In this document: one piece after another, positions 28,601-43,600 of the stretch
Layout of the letters: the number at the start of each line of letters is the position of its first letter
How positions within the stretch are numbered: position 1 is the first letter of the stretch
NCBI RefSeq assembly: GCF_031877795.1
Contig: NC_133935.1
Location: forward strand, 75,348,303-75,412,302
DNA length: 64,000 nucleotides
Direction of reading: 5' to 3'
Origin: Strix aluco
Lineage: Eukaryota > Chordata > Aves > Strigiformes > Strigidae
Translations under genes and position numbers: made by a program
The notes under the pieces: generated by a model
Told to the model about the DNA's origin: nothing
What the model saw: the letters and a program-made list of their open reading frames with translations, nothing else
Database searches by the model: none

Positions 28601-31600
28601 TCTTTACACAGAATTAAAATTGTGCAAATAAGTTAGAAAATTATGTTATTTCATTCTTTGTAGTGTCTAAATGTTTTGCAAACATTACTTATCTTCAAAA
28701 CCTCTTCTGTTATTCTTTATAGGCACAGAACCAGGGATGCAGACATGAAGAGAGCAAACAAAGCTCCATTCCCTTTGATTGCAAATGTAATTTTAGTGCT
28801 ATTTGCAAAATAATGTAGGGGTAGACTTAAAGTTAAGAGCAAATTCAGAACCTAACTTTGAAGGATATTTTAAATATGTATGTAGACAAACTATGCCAGT
28901 AAAAACAAGATAAACATATCTCACAGGCATTGAAATCTTGGCTTCAGCTTGTGCTACATACCCTAGCTGGGAATGTAGTGACTAAGTCATTACATCTGAG
29001 GCTTGATTCTGAAGGGAGTGCAATTTCTCTTACACATGGATAAAAAACATTCGGACACTGGGTTTAGAATGTTTCTGTATTGGAGGTTACAAACAGCCTG
29101 TAGAGCTATAATTGAAATAGGAAAGGTACAGAAGCCAATTAATATAAATTCTGAATTGTCCATTCTAACCAGTCCTAAGTTAAAACATTGACATTCTAAT
29201 ATTTTTGTAAAATAAAAGAAGAACCCAAAGCCCGATAAGCACTGCCTTCCTACAGCTATACTGATAGATAGAAAAAAGAAGCTAGCATGAGGATACAGAC
29301 AAAAATTTCCAGTCTGTGAAACAAATGTCAGACTTAATACATTTCTTTGCATCTGTTTAAGTAAGACTTATGAAAATCACACAGAATTGCATAATTTTTG
29401 GTCATAACAAAGCTAACATTTTCCAGTGATCAACATATGTTATTGTCCCAATTCCTGTTTTACATAAGGATAAAATAGCTATGTGTCAAAGGCAATAGTC
29501 TGATTACTACAGAATTTTTTTCAGAATTATAAATATATAATATTTGTGCATGATAAATATGTGCATTTTTGTGTCTCTGTGTGCATGCACATGTGTTATT
29601 TATCCGTGTTGGCCTTAGTCTGTTCACCTCAGGACTAATTCCTGAAAGTTTTGAAAAGCTTCATGCAACCAGTGTTTTTTATTCTATCTACTACATAAGT
29701 ATTTCCTTCTTTCCCCTACAGAGGTAGAATTTCCATTCCAGTAAATGACAAATTACACTGGCCTTAGGCCAAGATTAGCAGGCCTGGAAGATCAGCTCAG
29801 TTACAAATTTAAGACATCTATCTCACCATGGTTTTAGGCTGGATGTCACAGAACAGGAGAGATTCTCACTGAACCTAAAGTTTTGCTTGAGCCGCAGGAT
29901 GTTCTGCGATCCTCACATCATGGCACCGTTAGGTGAAGAAATATGATTTTAGGTTGTTTGCTTCTTGAGTTAACAAATCTGCAGGCTCTTCAAGAGAAGA
30001 TTATGGTCTTCCTTCTCCTCTTTGTAGGCCTAGAAGTGAATATTTTCAGGTTTGAAAAAGATTCAGGCCAAAAGGTAAACAAAGTTTCAGAGTGCAAAGG
30101 AGAAAAGTATCTTTTATGAATCTATGGGGCCTTTCATAGGAGTTTCATTGCAAACAATAAATGTGCATACTATGCCAAAGTTGTAACTACCCATGTTTCA
30201 TGAGAAGCAAAGTTTTATGTGGGATTCTCTGATGCTATTTCAAACATATGCTTTAACATATGTTTTGCCAAAAATTTTCATTCATATGATCACCTGTTAG
30301 AGGTGCAAATATCAAATGTAAGATGAAAAATACATGAACACATTGAGGTGATCAGTTGTCCCTTTGGTCTTTTCAATTCAACTTGTAGAAGAGAACATGA
30401 AAAAGGTATTCATGCAAAAAATTAAAAACTCATGTAGAAGCTGAAATGTCTTGATAGTAGTAGTAGTAATAATAATAACACCATACACCTATTTATCACC
30501 TGCCATCTGTAGGTCACCAAAAACAGCTCTTACAATTTCATAATATGTGAAGTTATCTCCACTGGGAAAGGTCACTGAACAGTTGGGTCTGTTATTTTCC
30601 AAAATGATCTGTTTTACAGGGCATACAAAAAAGCTAATACCTGAGTTACAAAGGTGCTGGAATTGAAGTCAGTAGGATTTTCAAGTGCTTATTCGCTCTA
30701 AAAATGAGGATAGAAATTGTATTCAACAGGTATCACAGCAGGAATTACATGGCACTTCAGCCACAGTTAGCTGGCCTGAACTCCACAGAGGAAATCAGAA
30801 CCCAGAAATCCCAAGTGACAGTCCTGAGATTCTTACCCATTCTTTTCCAAGAAAAAAATGTAATTTATACCTATACTCTTGTTTGTTCATTTTTGAAAAA
30901 AAACCCAGAAAAGTTAATATACAGACAAATGGGCATTTGCAGGAGTAGAAGAATAAATGTATAAGCAATAGAAAATAGCCTCTTAATGCATCTCGTCTTT
31001 TTCTAGTGACATTCACAGCCAGCAGCTGAATGGCTTCACTAGTAATAAAGGGTACCTAGAAAACTGAAGTGCCTGAAGTGGATCAAAGGATTGATGTAAA
31101 AGTATCGTAAATTGAGAAAAGCAGAGTAGGCCTGTCACCTAAGAATGACTGTTTTGTTTGTCACTCTTTCAGGAGTTCTGCAAGGGCACAAAATACCTGG
31201 AACACTGCTATGTCTCTTACTGCCCTCAGCTGACAGACGAAGCTGTGAAAACAATGGCACGTCACTGCCACAGACTAACATCTGTCAGCATAGCGGGTTG
31301 CCCAAAGGTATGTAGAAGAAATGGGGCAATAGTTCTGGGATTGCTATTGCAAAGAAGTACTTAGTATTTCATTCAGAAATTTGACCTCCTGGCATCTGTG
31401 TCTTGTCACGATTCTACAGGGTACTCAACAGATTTAGAAATCAGCTGTATCAGAAATAAGTTCAGCTGACCGTCCATGAGGTTTAAGTTCTGAGACTTGG
31501 CTCTTGAGAGTGTTTGGCGTTTTTCTAATGGTTGCAGTTACAACATATAGGTGTCTGTGCTATATCAGGTAAAAGTTTGTCTCTCCAGGGGTTGATGTCT

Positions 31601-34600
31601 AAGGAAGGGTGAAGAGAGAAGGGCTTTTAGTGATACTTCCTGCAAATACTCTCTCAGCTTCTGGTGTTTTGGGTGCTTCCAAAGGGTGGTGTCTTTGTTT
31701 TAATAACTGTTGGTGTTTTCATGCTTTATTTTTTCCCAGTGCTCTTTCTGAACCCAGGTGAAGCATAAACTGGGGCATGAGAACTTTATACCTCTGGCTT
31801 TACATAGCAGGGCAGTGGCTACTTTGAAAATAGCAGTAGTGCCTAAAAGCTCATGCACTCAGAGGTGTAAATTCATGCTTAATTATTTTGAAGAGTCTAA
31901 GTCTAAGCAACTAAGTCCTTTGCAAAATAAAATTTATGAGGTATTATTTAAGTAACTTATACCTATGGAAGGGAGTCTTCTTAGGCTACTTTTTATAGTC
32001 AGTGGAGCAAATTGTTCCTAGAAAGCATCTGTCAGGGAACCTTTCCTTGGTTCTTTGAGAAGCCCTGTCTCTCTACTGACTACTAGGATACTCAGAATAA
32101 TAGTCAGCCCAGGGCTATATGAATATTCCCTTAATATCCAAGTTAGTGTGACAGTTTTGCTAGTGGTTCCCACTGTCACCAGTGTGCTTTGGTGAGTCTG
32201 ATGTAGTGTATTGTGTTTAGTAGGTATCTATTACCAATAAAACCATGTGCAGTTGCAGCCTTATTCAGTTAACTAACATCTCTTCAGGAAAGGTGCTCAA
32301 CTAATTTTCATTCAGGATGTCTGAAAAAAATGCAATTATTTCCAGCCACTCATTTATTTAGATTAAGATTCACCTATAGCGAAATTTAGTTCCTCTTTAC
32401 CATGAGCTTATACTACAGCATGTTTGCTTCCTATATTTTCTGTATCATTTCTTTTTGATTCAAGTCTTGCATCTCAATTATCTTTTTCCTGTATCCAAAT
32501 GTGTGTTCCTTTTTGAAATTATCACTGTTATGAAGGCCTAAATCTTCTTTCCTATACTTTCTGACTTAATACCTTTGGCTTCTGTGTGTTTAATTATTTC
32601 TGTGCTTTTAATTATTTTCTTTAACAGCAAAACCAAATACTTGCTGCATTTTGGCAATAAGCATTCAAAAACAATTTTTAAAATGATGATTTCATTTTTT
32701 TAAAATTTCATGGGAGAAGTTGTTGTAATGTTCCTTCCATCACTATCAAGTGGGAATAGACCAAGTTTATTACTACATTTGGAAAAGTTCACCTTGAAGT
32801 ATCCTTTAAAATTTCACCATCTCATTAGGCCAGAGTCCCCCTTTTTTCCTACTGAAGTGCCCATGTCCTGTTTCCTTCCACAATATGTCTGCAGCCATCA
32901 CTTGTCCCTGCATTCCTCCACTCCAGCACCCTTCTCCATAACCTTTGACTGTCCTTTCAGTCCTCCACACAGTCCTCATGTCCTCTTATTCACTGCAGTG
33001 GTGGAACACAGCCTCCTGGCCAACTAGTTTGAGATGACTTAGCTGACTAGCTAGCCAGCTCTGAATTATAGATATTTTGGTCAATTTGCTTGCCTTCCAA
33101 AAGTTCATAAGTTTCTCAGCCTCTAGGCCAAACCCCTATGTTTCAGATCTGGCAGGCCAAGGAAGTTGCTAGGTGTCTTACAATAGCCCTTGGTTAAAAA
33201 TCTTACAGATACCTACTGTACACCATTAAGTATTATATACATGAGTCTCAATCTCCTGTATCCTTTGCTTTTAGATAGATGTTAAGCTATTTTCCCATAA
33301 TAACAGTGACAACAGAAGTTGAGCATGGAGATCCTCCCAAAGTAGTTGAAGTTAGGTGGTGTTACAATCAGTCTTCTCTGCCATGCTTTCCACTACACCT
33401 TATATCCTAACACAGGAAACCAAACCAAACCAAACTAAACCAAACCAAACCTCTACAATAGCAGTAAATATATTTAGTCTGGAAATTGGGAGAGTTTCTG
33501 ATTATCAGAGCAGTGAATTGTAAAACAGCATCTTGGGAAAGGAGATGGGGCAAAGTATTAAGGAAAGTTACGATGGCTCTTGGTAAGGGAATAAACTGGG
33601 TCATATTTTGTAGTTCCTGCAAATGGGAACAAGAAGGAGACTCGGTGACCTAGTAATCCCCTTCCAACACTTTGTTCCTAGATGGTTTCTTTTCTTTAAA
33701 TGGTTATAAAGCCAATCTGTTAACTGCTAATACCCTACTATTTTCAGAAAAGAACATCAAGACTCTTCCAAATAAATCTACACATAAGTTTACAAGTCTT
33801 TTTTTGACTTGAATCCAGCTTGCAACTCCGTAAAATGAGATGGGTACACCTGTGGATGTTAAAACTAATGGGTCTTTCAAATCCTTTGGCAGTCTCTAGT
33901 GTAAATTGAGGGGATCCAGCTGCTAAGTAAGGAAATATTTTCCACTCAGAGACTGTTTAAAAATGGTCAGGAGATTAGAGTAAGAATGAACCTGTTCCAA
34001 AGGATATATGTTAATATGTCTGACAGTCATGTCCTGCAACATCAGCTAAATTATATTAAAAAAAAAGAATTTAAAAAAGAAAGCATAGCAAGAGAACATG
34101 GAAAAAAAAATCAGTAGAGAAATACATGTCCATTAAGAATTTTTTGGCATGTGCTATGCAGGTTACTCTAAAATTAGAAGAGCTTATCACTTTAATCATA
34201 TCTACTGAGGCAAATTAATTGTCTTTGAACAAACTCCACTGGCTTCAGTGAAAGTGCAGTGAGTGTCCCTGTCATGCTTCTGTATACCTAGGATAGGTGT
34301 AAGTCATTTGCTAATGCTGATACTATAAAATATTCAGCAGTGCAGTTCTGGGTCTTACTCAAGGAATGAGCCTGAGTCAAGAGTAATTCTTATTTCATAG
34401 GAAAAAAATGAAGTTGCTGTGGGAAACATATCCTACACATGAAAAAATACAGCAAGAATTGAAAATAAATCTCTGGTTAAATAGATCAGCTATTTAAATA
34501 GAAAAGTTCTGGAGAGACAGTTTGATGGACAATGAATTATGTAATTCATTACTCTGAAGAGAGGATGAGTGTATGATGAATGTACATTTCTCCTAAATGC

Positions 34601-37600
34601 ATCCAATATTGATTACTGACTTCAGAGTCAGCAACTTTTTATTTCAGTAGGCATGTTAATCTAGTTATTAACCTTTTAATCTATTTATTAATCTGTTGCA
34701 GATCTTAATATTGAACATACAGCTAAATCTGGAATAAGCAAAGCACAGAATTAGCTCTGTATTCCAGGAGGACTGTATAATGAGATAGTGTGCTAATTTT
34801 CTGTTCCTCAGCCCAAGGTCTCAGCTTCAACTTGCCTCCTTGACCCTTTTAGATTTTCATGAGATTGTCTGTTTAATGCAAGTGAAACCCTCATCTCTCT
34901 TTCCACCATCACTCCACTGATTTTAATCAAGTATCTTTAAAAGGTCTTTAGTATTTCCCCTCTTGATTTTTGGTCCTGACTGACCAAGGTAATTAAAGTA
35001 TGTGCATAGTGTATTCTTGACTGTTCCCGGTGAGGTCGGTGAAGCAATTAAGTAGCTTGCATGACTGCTTATATACCATGAAGACTCTACGTCTCATGTT
35101 TTTCTCAAATGCTACTTCTAGCATTAATGGCAATGAATGTCAGTATCAGTTTAGAAAAATGGAATCGTGAAGTGAAACTAAGCAGCTCTGCTTCAGAGCT
35201 AATGAAAAACAACTATACATTAAAAAGCTCTTGGTGTGAGACACTCACTCGTAACAGAGAACTGAGATACAAAACTGATATAACTAAACTATAAGTGCAG
35301 CCTAATAGTTTAGCAAGAACAATGCAATAGCAAGTAAGGCTAAAGGCTTATATGTGCTGCATGCAAAATTATGAGGTTGGGAAAGTTAAACCATTCTGAT
35401 TAGGTGAAAAAAAATTCCACAATATTTTTCACTGTATTGGAATTACAGTTAACTAATACCTAATATGCTTCTGATATTTAAGTGACAGTTCCCATAGAGC
35501 CTCTTGCATAGATTCAGAATTCTGCTGTGTCAGAAACTTTACTTCCATGAAGTATTTTAAAACATAGTTTTCCTACAAATCAGACACTAAAATTGTGGTC
35601 TGTGTTTTTTTCTTTTAACTATTCAATCATCATCTAACTTCTGTGTGTTTTGTTGCTTCATTTACAGATGACTGATACCTGTATCCAGTACTTGGCTGCA
35701 GCCTGCCATTATCTCCACTTCTTGGATGTCTCGGGTTGCATTCATCTTACTGACAAAGCACTGAAATATCTTTGGAAAGGTTGTAAGCAACTCCAGATTC
35801 TCAAGATGCTGTACTGTAGAAATATTACCAAGTAAGAGAATATTTCCTAATGCTATTTCAGAGCTGGTTGTAAACCCCAAAACATGAGGGTTTTTTCTTC
35901 ATTGGCAGCGTGGCGTCATGCCAGGTATCTGGCTTGAGTCATCTTGCTCCTTTATGTAGGGGGTGTCCACACTGCTGTCTTAGGATTCCTGTGGCCTGGT
36001 GTGGGTATCTATGTATTCTAGTGTCATCCAGGAGTGAAGAGGAATAGGAACCCCCATCTATCTTTATGGCAGACAACGTCCTCTTAGGGACGTTTCTGCA
36101 GACACAGGGTGTCACCTCAAGGGCACTTGGGAACATGAGGGTGAAAACCAGAATGGGCCAGATGCTCTCAGCCATCGCACTACGTACTTGAGCTCACTCT
36201 GAGGGTTTGTTGGAGCCTGTTTTCCAATGACTGAATGTCACTATATGGCAGAAGTAGATGTCGGCCTGTGCTCAAAATGCGGCATGGTTACAACAAATGA
36301 ATCAAGGTATCATATGCATATTTCATGAAGTACAAGTGAAACATATTTGTTATGTATCTACAATTGGAAAAAACAGGTCATCTACCACAATGTAATCTAA
36401 CTTCCCCGCTGGTGTAAACGGACCAAGTCTCCTGATTCCCCATGAAATTTAAAAGCCAGTTAGGTTTAGAAACACAAAATCACAAAATATCTCAAGTTGG
36501 AAGGGACCCGTAAAGATCATCAAGTCCAACTCCCAGCTCCTTGCGGGACTACCTAAACACATGACTAAGAGCTTTGTCCAGATACTCCTTGAACTCTGAC
36601 AAACTTGGTGCTGTGACCACTTCCCTGGGAGCCTGTTCCAGTGACCGACCACCCTCTCAGTGAAGAACCTTTTTCTAATGTCCAATCTGAAGTTCCCCTG
36701 ATGCAGCTTTATTCCATTTCCTTGTGGTCTATCACTGGTCACCAGAGAGAGGAGATCAGCACCTTCCCCCCCCCTGCCCCCTTGATGAAGTTGAGACTGC
36801 GATGAGGTCACCCCTCAGCCTTCTCTTCTCCAAGCTGAACAAGACAGGTCACCTCAGCTGCTCCTCATAAGTCTTGCCCTTGAGGCCCTTCACCATCCTG
36901 GTCACCCTCCTCTGAACATACTCTAAAAGTTTGATGTCTTCTTATCTTGAGGCACCTAAAACTGCACACAGTACTCAAGGTGGGGTCACACCAGTGCAGT
37001 GTAGAGTGGGACGTGTTTGGCTATTTTGGCTGCCAGGGCACACTGTTAACTCATATTCAACTTGCCATCAACGCAAACCCTGACATCTCTTTCCGTGGGG
37101 CTGCTTTCCAGCCTCTTGTCCCCCAGTTTATATGTATAACCAGGCTTACCCCATCCCAGGTGGAGAATCTGGCAGTTACTCTTGTTAAATTTCATACAGT
37201 TGATGATTGCCCAGCTCTCTAGTCTATCCAGATATCTCTGTAAGGCCTCTTTACCCTCGAGGGAGTCCACAGCTCCTCCTAGTTTAGTATCATCATCAAA
37301 CTTAATTAATGTGCTCATTTATAAAAACATTGAAAAGCACTGGCCCTAAACTTGAGTCCTAGGGAATCCCACTGGTGACTGGCCACCAGCCTGATGTAAC
37401 CCCACTTACTATAACTCTTTGAGCCCAATCTGTTAGCCAGTTGCTCACCCAACATATTATGGACTTGTCTAGCTGTGTGCTGGACAGTTTATCCAGAAGG
37501 ATACTGTGAGAGACAGCATGAAAAGCTTTGCTAAAATCCAAAACTGCCACACCTACTGGCTTCCCTTGGTCAACTAGATGGGTGACCTTGTCATAAAAGG

Positions 37601-40600
37601 GAATTAAGTTGGCTCAGCAGGACTTCCCTTCGTGAACCTGTGCTGGCTATGACCAATGACTGTGTTGTCTCTCAAGTGTTTTTCAGTAAATCCCAGAATA
37701 ACCTTCTCCATAATTTTACCAGACACTGAAGTGAGGCAGACAGGCCTGTAATTACCAGGGTCTTCCTTCTTACCCTTCTTGAAAACTGGGAGAGCTGAGT
37801 TTAGAGCTGAGTTTTCATCTGTGAGTCTCAATGACAGCTTCAATATCTGTCACCCCTCCATGGCTGTTAAGAGCATCACAGACCAGACATTGTACACCTA
37901 GAACTGCACAGTGGCCAGATATGCCAAAGGGACTGAAACTGGAAAAGAACTAAAGTTTAAGCATGGTTGATATATCTGAGTATATAACTTAATCAGACTT
38001 TATGAGAGTAAGAAACATATAATACTATTTTATGTAGAGAGTATCCATACTAGGAGAGCTCTAACCCCACTCTAACAGGACCACTGTAGATAGCGCACTC
38101 CCTGCTAAACCATTCCAGGGTTTAATAGTCACTTTAGAGACCACAAGACTAATGCAGATGCTTAATAACTTAAAAGATATTTCCAGTGTGCTTCATGCTT
38201 TCCAAACCCTCCTTGGTTTATTTCCCTCTGTCTCACCACAAACAATTCTGCTGTCATTACTTTTATTTTCTTTACTTCTCTCTGACTTAGTTTTCTTAAT
38301 GTCATCTCAGAACTTCCTTCTTAAAACTTCTAATTAAATACTTGTTAGATACAGAAAGTGTTTTTAAGGATTGGTATGCAAGAATAGTAATTGAGAAAAT
38401 TATTGTAATTGAACTACTCTGTTCATTCTGAAAAAAGATATTTCAAATAAATTTAGTCCCTTCATAACTTTCTGATTTACAATTTTTCTCATATTAAGCC
38501 TCAAAGGATTTTCTTTTACCTCCAGATTAGTTGTTGACTTGCTTTTTCTGTGACTTCATATCTCCATTTAGAGCACTAAACAGTGTGTCATCCCTTTCAG
38601 ACTCTGGATGCTTATACGTCTTCCTGTAGAAGTGAGATGTAGTAAGAACAGACATTTGTGTGAGTTCCAATTTATGTTGGGAGAGCCATGATCAAAGAGC
38701 TGACGTGACTTCTCAGAAAACCATTTGCATTACTGTGGCCTTTGCAGGATGACCCAGGATTATGCCTCTGCTTCAGAGTCCCATATGCTATGGGTTCTCC
38801 AGACGTCTTAAACTCTTCTGACTCAGCCAAGGAATTTCCCAACCAGTTATTGTTACTGTAAAGAAGGCCCTGGAGAGTTATAGATCTTTGCAAAACAAAA
38901 AAGAAACACATCTCCACCCAGTGTTATCTTTCCCCTTTTTGTGATTTTTAGAACCAGACAAACTTTGCTGATTTTACTTTCTTGAGCCTGATTTTCTGGT
39001 ATGTGATGGTGGATGGTTCTTTTCTTTGCCAGCCTCAGTCTCTAACCCTTTGCACCATGTGCTCAATGATAGGAAACTCCTACCCCATGCCATTTGAGCC
39101 TGGGACAAAAACTATCAGGTGGATTGATTGTGTAGAATAATTCAGCACTGAAGATTTTTTGCTTGTTCCTTCCAACAGGTCTGAAGAGCCTCCCTAGACC
39201 TAGGCAGGCTGCAGAATAGACTGACCACATCAAGATCAGAGTGCTTGTCAATTAGACTCTAAAATTGTCATTAAAGAGACTCAGAAAATAAAAGGGTGTT
39301 CATAGCTAGATTCAGATATATTCCACATCCTGTATGTGTCACACATCAGAAAAATCTTTTCTTATTGTAGTTAAAGGCCAATATTGCAAAGATGATAAAA
39401 AAATTATCTTCTGCCAATAACTACATCAAAAGCACAGTAAAATACGGCAGTGATCCTACAGTCAGTTGTCCTGCAGTAGCTTTTCAATGACATCAAAAGC
39501 AGTGACAGTACTGTTACTAATATGTCACAATATGCTTTTATAAAACTACGTATTTAATGCACAATCTGTATGCTTTTAGTAAAGAATAATAAGCAACCGA
39601 AAAATGAACAACAGGGCCTCATTCTCTGTTTTCAGACTAACTCCTAAAACTTTATTCAGGTTCTTGGATTTTCAAAGAATGTGGAGGAAAAGGCTGGTTT
39701 CAGGTGTACATTCTGCAGATGTGAAACCACATTTCAGAGACATTTCATTCCCTGTTTAAGGGGATGGAAGAGGACATCTATGTAAAAATCACATCACAGC
39801 TCAAGAACTAAACATGCTAGTGGCTTAGGTTCTAAATAAGCAATAGAAGAAATATGGTTTTAGTTTAAAGTTGCCCTACAAAATCTATGTGTCATGTATA
39901 CTTCATTTTGCCAAAGGAATTCCCCATTATTTATGATTAAACACTAACTTGCAAATATTGAGGTGTATCTCTTGTATTGTGTCACATTCTTTTTCAAAAT
40001 TTTAGTTTTGCTTTTTTGTTAGATTAAAGTAGAAAACATATGGAGGCACAAAGTTCTTCAAGTTTCAGTCCAATGCAGCTTCATAGGAAACAGTTACCAG
40101 CATATAAATTGTCCATTCTTTCCAGTATCAGGTAGCATTCAAGATTATATTTGCCAGCATACTAGTCTGGTTCCTGGTTTATTAAATGTTAGAAGAAAAA
40201 AAGGTCTATGACCTGATATCCTGCTGCATATTTCTTATCTAGGGGCTAATGACCTTTCAATTAATCCTGTTTCTAAATGCCGTAAAGAATCGTGGATAAT
40301 CCACCTGTGAGAGTATATGTCACTGCTATGATTGATTTCTTCTATTAGAGGAAAAGAAGCTAACTAACTGCTTTTCAAAATATGGCTTCTGTAGGAAAAG
40401 GTTGTATTGGTTGTGATTCACTTGGGACTAAGCCTACAAGAAGTAACACACTGCCATCTTTAGAGAACCACTTCTCTTCCCTGTAAAACACTCTCCTTAA
40501 ACTTCAAAACAGAAATACCATTTAAAGTCAGCTGCAGTGCTGAGAAAGATGTGGTGCTCTATTAACATTTCTGGGTGCAAAATGAGAAAGGAAATCTGCC

Positions 40601-43600
40601 ATTGCCTTGAGAAGCCCTTGCCAGCCAGCCTGGTGTTCTCACCAAACTGCATCTCGTCTGTAACAGTTTGGTTCCACCAAAAGCTATTCTTTGAGAGCAA
40701 AATTAAATGCTTCCTTCTTTCTTGTCTGCACTAATATGAAACCAGTTACATTTCCTTTAAAGTCAGGACTATGCTGTTAACAAGTGACTCAACAAATACT
40801 GTTACAATTTTTGCCTTTTAAATAGAAATTACATTGGGTCTTAATAGCTGCAATACATTTGACATTTGGAGAACATTCTGATTTTGGGGGTTTTTTGGGT
40901 TGTTGTTTGCTGATGGTTGCTGTTGGTTAGAAAGGAGATTGCAAGAACTCTCTTTTCTTGGAAAAGCAGAATTTCTTAGGTATTATCTAAATATTCAGGT
41001 CTCAAGGCAGGAAGGATTTGGGAGGCCAACACACATGTAATCAGAAATGAAGACAGCCGACACATGATTTGGTAAAGGACTAAGAATAATTACTGTTTTC
41101 TCTTGACAAAGCAACAAAAATATCGTAGTACTGTCTTCTCACTGACTGTAAATTGCTCTTCAGAAGGGACATGGAGGCTCCTGGAGTGCCATGTTTCAGC
41201 CATTGTGTGCACCTGAACTGGATGCCAGAATATGATACAACTACTGCAGCTGACATAGACCTCAGAATACTTCAGATTTTGTGGAGTCTTATCACTTTTT
41301 GTAGCCTGGAGCATGCTTGCAGGATGCTTTCTGCTCTTCTCCTTAGTGGCCTGCCTCTTTGGCTTAATTTCTCCTGCATTTGCACTATAAACAGTTCTCC
41401 CATGTTTAAGTTTTTATTTTCCATTACTTTTTCCTCTTGATGTAATCTCATCTCAAAAAGTCTTTTTCAAAAACTCTGCTTTTTAGTATGATGGACCCCG
41501 TCAAACATTTCTGAATTTTGGAATGGCTCGGGATTCAGACTGATGTATTTCCTACCTACTCCCTCTTAGTAAAAGGGAATGAAACTTTGGGTAAGGATTC
41601 AATTATATATTCCAGTGCTGCTCAAGCCATGTGTTTGGGCCAGTACTTTTGTCTGACTTATACCAAGAGATATTTGCTTTGCCAAAGAGAATTGCAATTA
41701 TTTGCTGAAATGCTTTTATTCATCAATGTGCTCATTTAAGACAGTATCTAAATAAATAAGCAGACACTATCATAGTACAGTATATCTTAAATAAACGATC
41801 TATTTTGCCATGTGTTGATGATTAATGAATGGCTGTTTCTGGCAAACTAATCAACTGTAGCTCCAGGCATGGGACAGCGTAAGTTTCCAAAAAAATAGTA
41901 ACAGATCCCCTTATACATGCTTCAGACAGCCACCATACATTGCAGTTTCCATGAAAAACAGCAATTTGGACTTGGATGAGTTGATTTTTATTTTATAGCT
42001 TAGCACATATAGCTCATATAAATTGTGCACACATTCCTCAATGGCACAGGCCTCCATAATATAAAAACAGATACAGCCTTGTGTTCATGTCGTTCATACA
42101 GTGTGTCAGTGTTAAATTTAAAAAAAAATATCCTGTAGCCGTTGAAAAGGAGCCCTCCTTGCTTCACTAATTTTGTCCCTTTTGCACCCCTCCCTGCTTC
42201 CCCCTCCCTGCTGTGGTGGTGCAAGCATCACAGCTGTGTGTGTCTGCCTCTTTTGTAACCATCTCCAATGTTTTCACTTTGGGAAAAAGAAAGATACTGT
42301 AGTAGCATTACTGGCAGAGAACAGACCGCTTTAATTTAGATTTTTTTCTATTATTGTCTAGATGCCATATATTATATTCTGTTACAGAGCTTAGGAAATC
42401 GGCCAGCAGGGAGCAAGGCTACCTTGCTGTGGCTGAGACACATAGATCAGGTTGAATCTCCTGAAGAGGATGGGAGATGTAGAGAGCTGGCTCTTCCCCA
42501 ACAAGCACATGAGTACACTCAGCCCCGGGGAGTTTTCTGGAGTGCAAGAGGCAGTGATGGGGGGAGGCCAGGGGTGGCGGGTGCTCTGCGCAGCCGGGAG
42601 CGGGCTGGCAGCCAAGTTGCAGAAGTGATGGAAAAAAAGAGACGTTCAGAAGACTGAAAGTGGCGGGTTGAGTTTCTTCAGCTCAGGAAGGCAATGAAAG
42701 TTCCTGGACTGATACTGCCTGGAAATGAGGGAGAGGGGAGTTGCTCTTCAACTTCTTTTTAGGGTGTCTCACTCAGCAGGCCTGATTTTCTCCTATTTCT
42801 GTGTCATTTTGCTCTAGTTTGTTATTTTTGTGTTCTAACACTGCAAAGGGGCAGTGGCCACAAAATGCCGAGGGAGATCAGAGGGGTCATGGGTGTTTTT
42901 GGACATCACAAGCAATTCTCTTGTGGATCAGCTATCACAGAAGTTGCAAAACACAGCCCTGGGGCAAGCTCAGGGCTGGTGCAGGTAACTAAGGCTCTGT
43001 AACACTGCCCGACGTGTATCCAATTCTGTTTCAGAAACAATACACTTCAGAAAGAGGTGGGTGACAGAAGATAACTACAAGTAGAGACATTAGCCAAAAA
43101 GAAATCAGAAGGTGCACCACGAAAGGGTAAAAATACTTGGAGGTGCCACAGAGACTGTTCAAATTAAAAAACAGAGATAGGCACCTGCACAGTTACTATA
43201 GCTGTCCTACATAGCTATGAAAAACCACTCTGGAGACTCTGTGATATCTTTTGATGTAACTGGTTTCTTTGTTTGGTGTTGTCTTCAAAACACAATGCTA
43301 TTATTCCAATGGCCTCACCTACTCGGTCCCGAAGATCTGTGCTTTAGGCTCCCCAGTCCAGACACTGACACACTAGGGCAAGTGCAGATGAGGGGCCACC
43401 AAGACCATTAAAGGGCTGGAGCACGTGGTGTGTAAGGAGGAGCTGAGAGAACTGCTTTACTCAGTCACAAGAAGAGAAGGCTCGGGCTGGAGGAGACCTT
43501 ATTGCTGTCTGTAACTCTGATCAGAGGATACAGAAGAGAAGACATGGCCAGGCTGTTCTCAAAGGTGCACTGATAGGACAAGTGGTGTATGTGAAGTTCT

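Larger units (their letters stand above)
31308..35667 (+). other. FBXL13 intron w9 (4.4 kb)
   Basis: AT-rich intron with a CCAAA-type simple repeat at 33420-33450, a perfect inverted repeat at 34531-34550, and a degenerate palindrome around 34225-34262. No exon or nameable transposon. Confidence 0.75.

Noticed and set aside
28990..29352. 120-codon ORF on the - strand in FBXL13 intron w8
   Set aside because: Composition is that of translated AT-rich intron; there is no family match or splice context.
36449..37843. Several - strand ORFs of 60-120 codons
   Set aside because: They are frame-broken pieces of the CR1 reverse transcriptase and 3' UTR.
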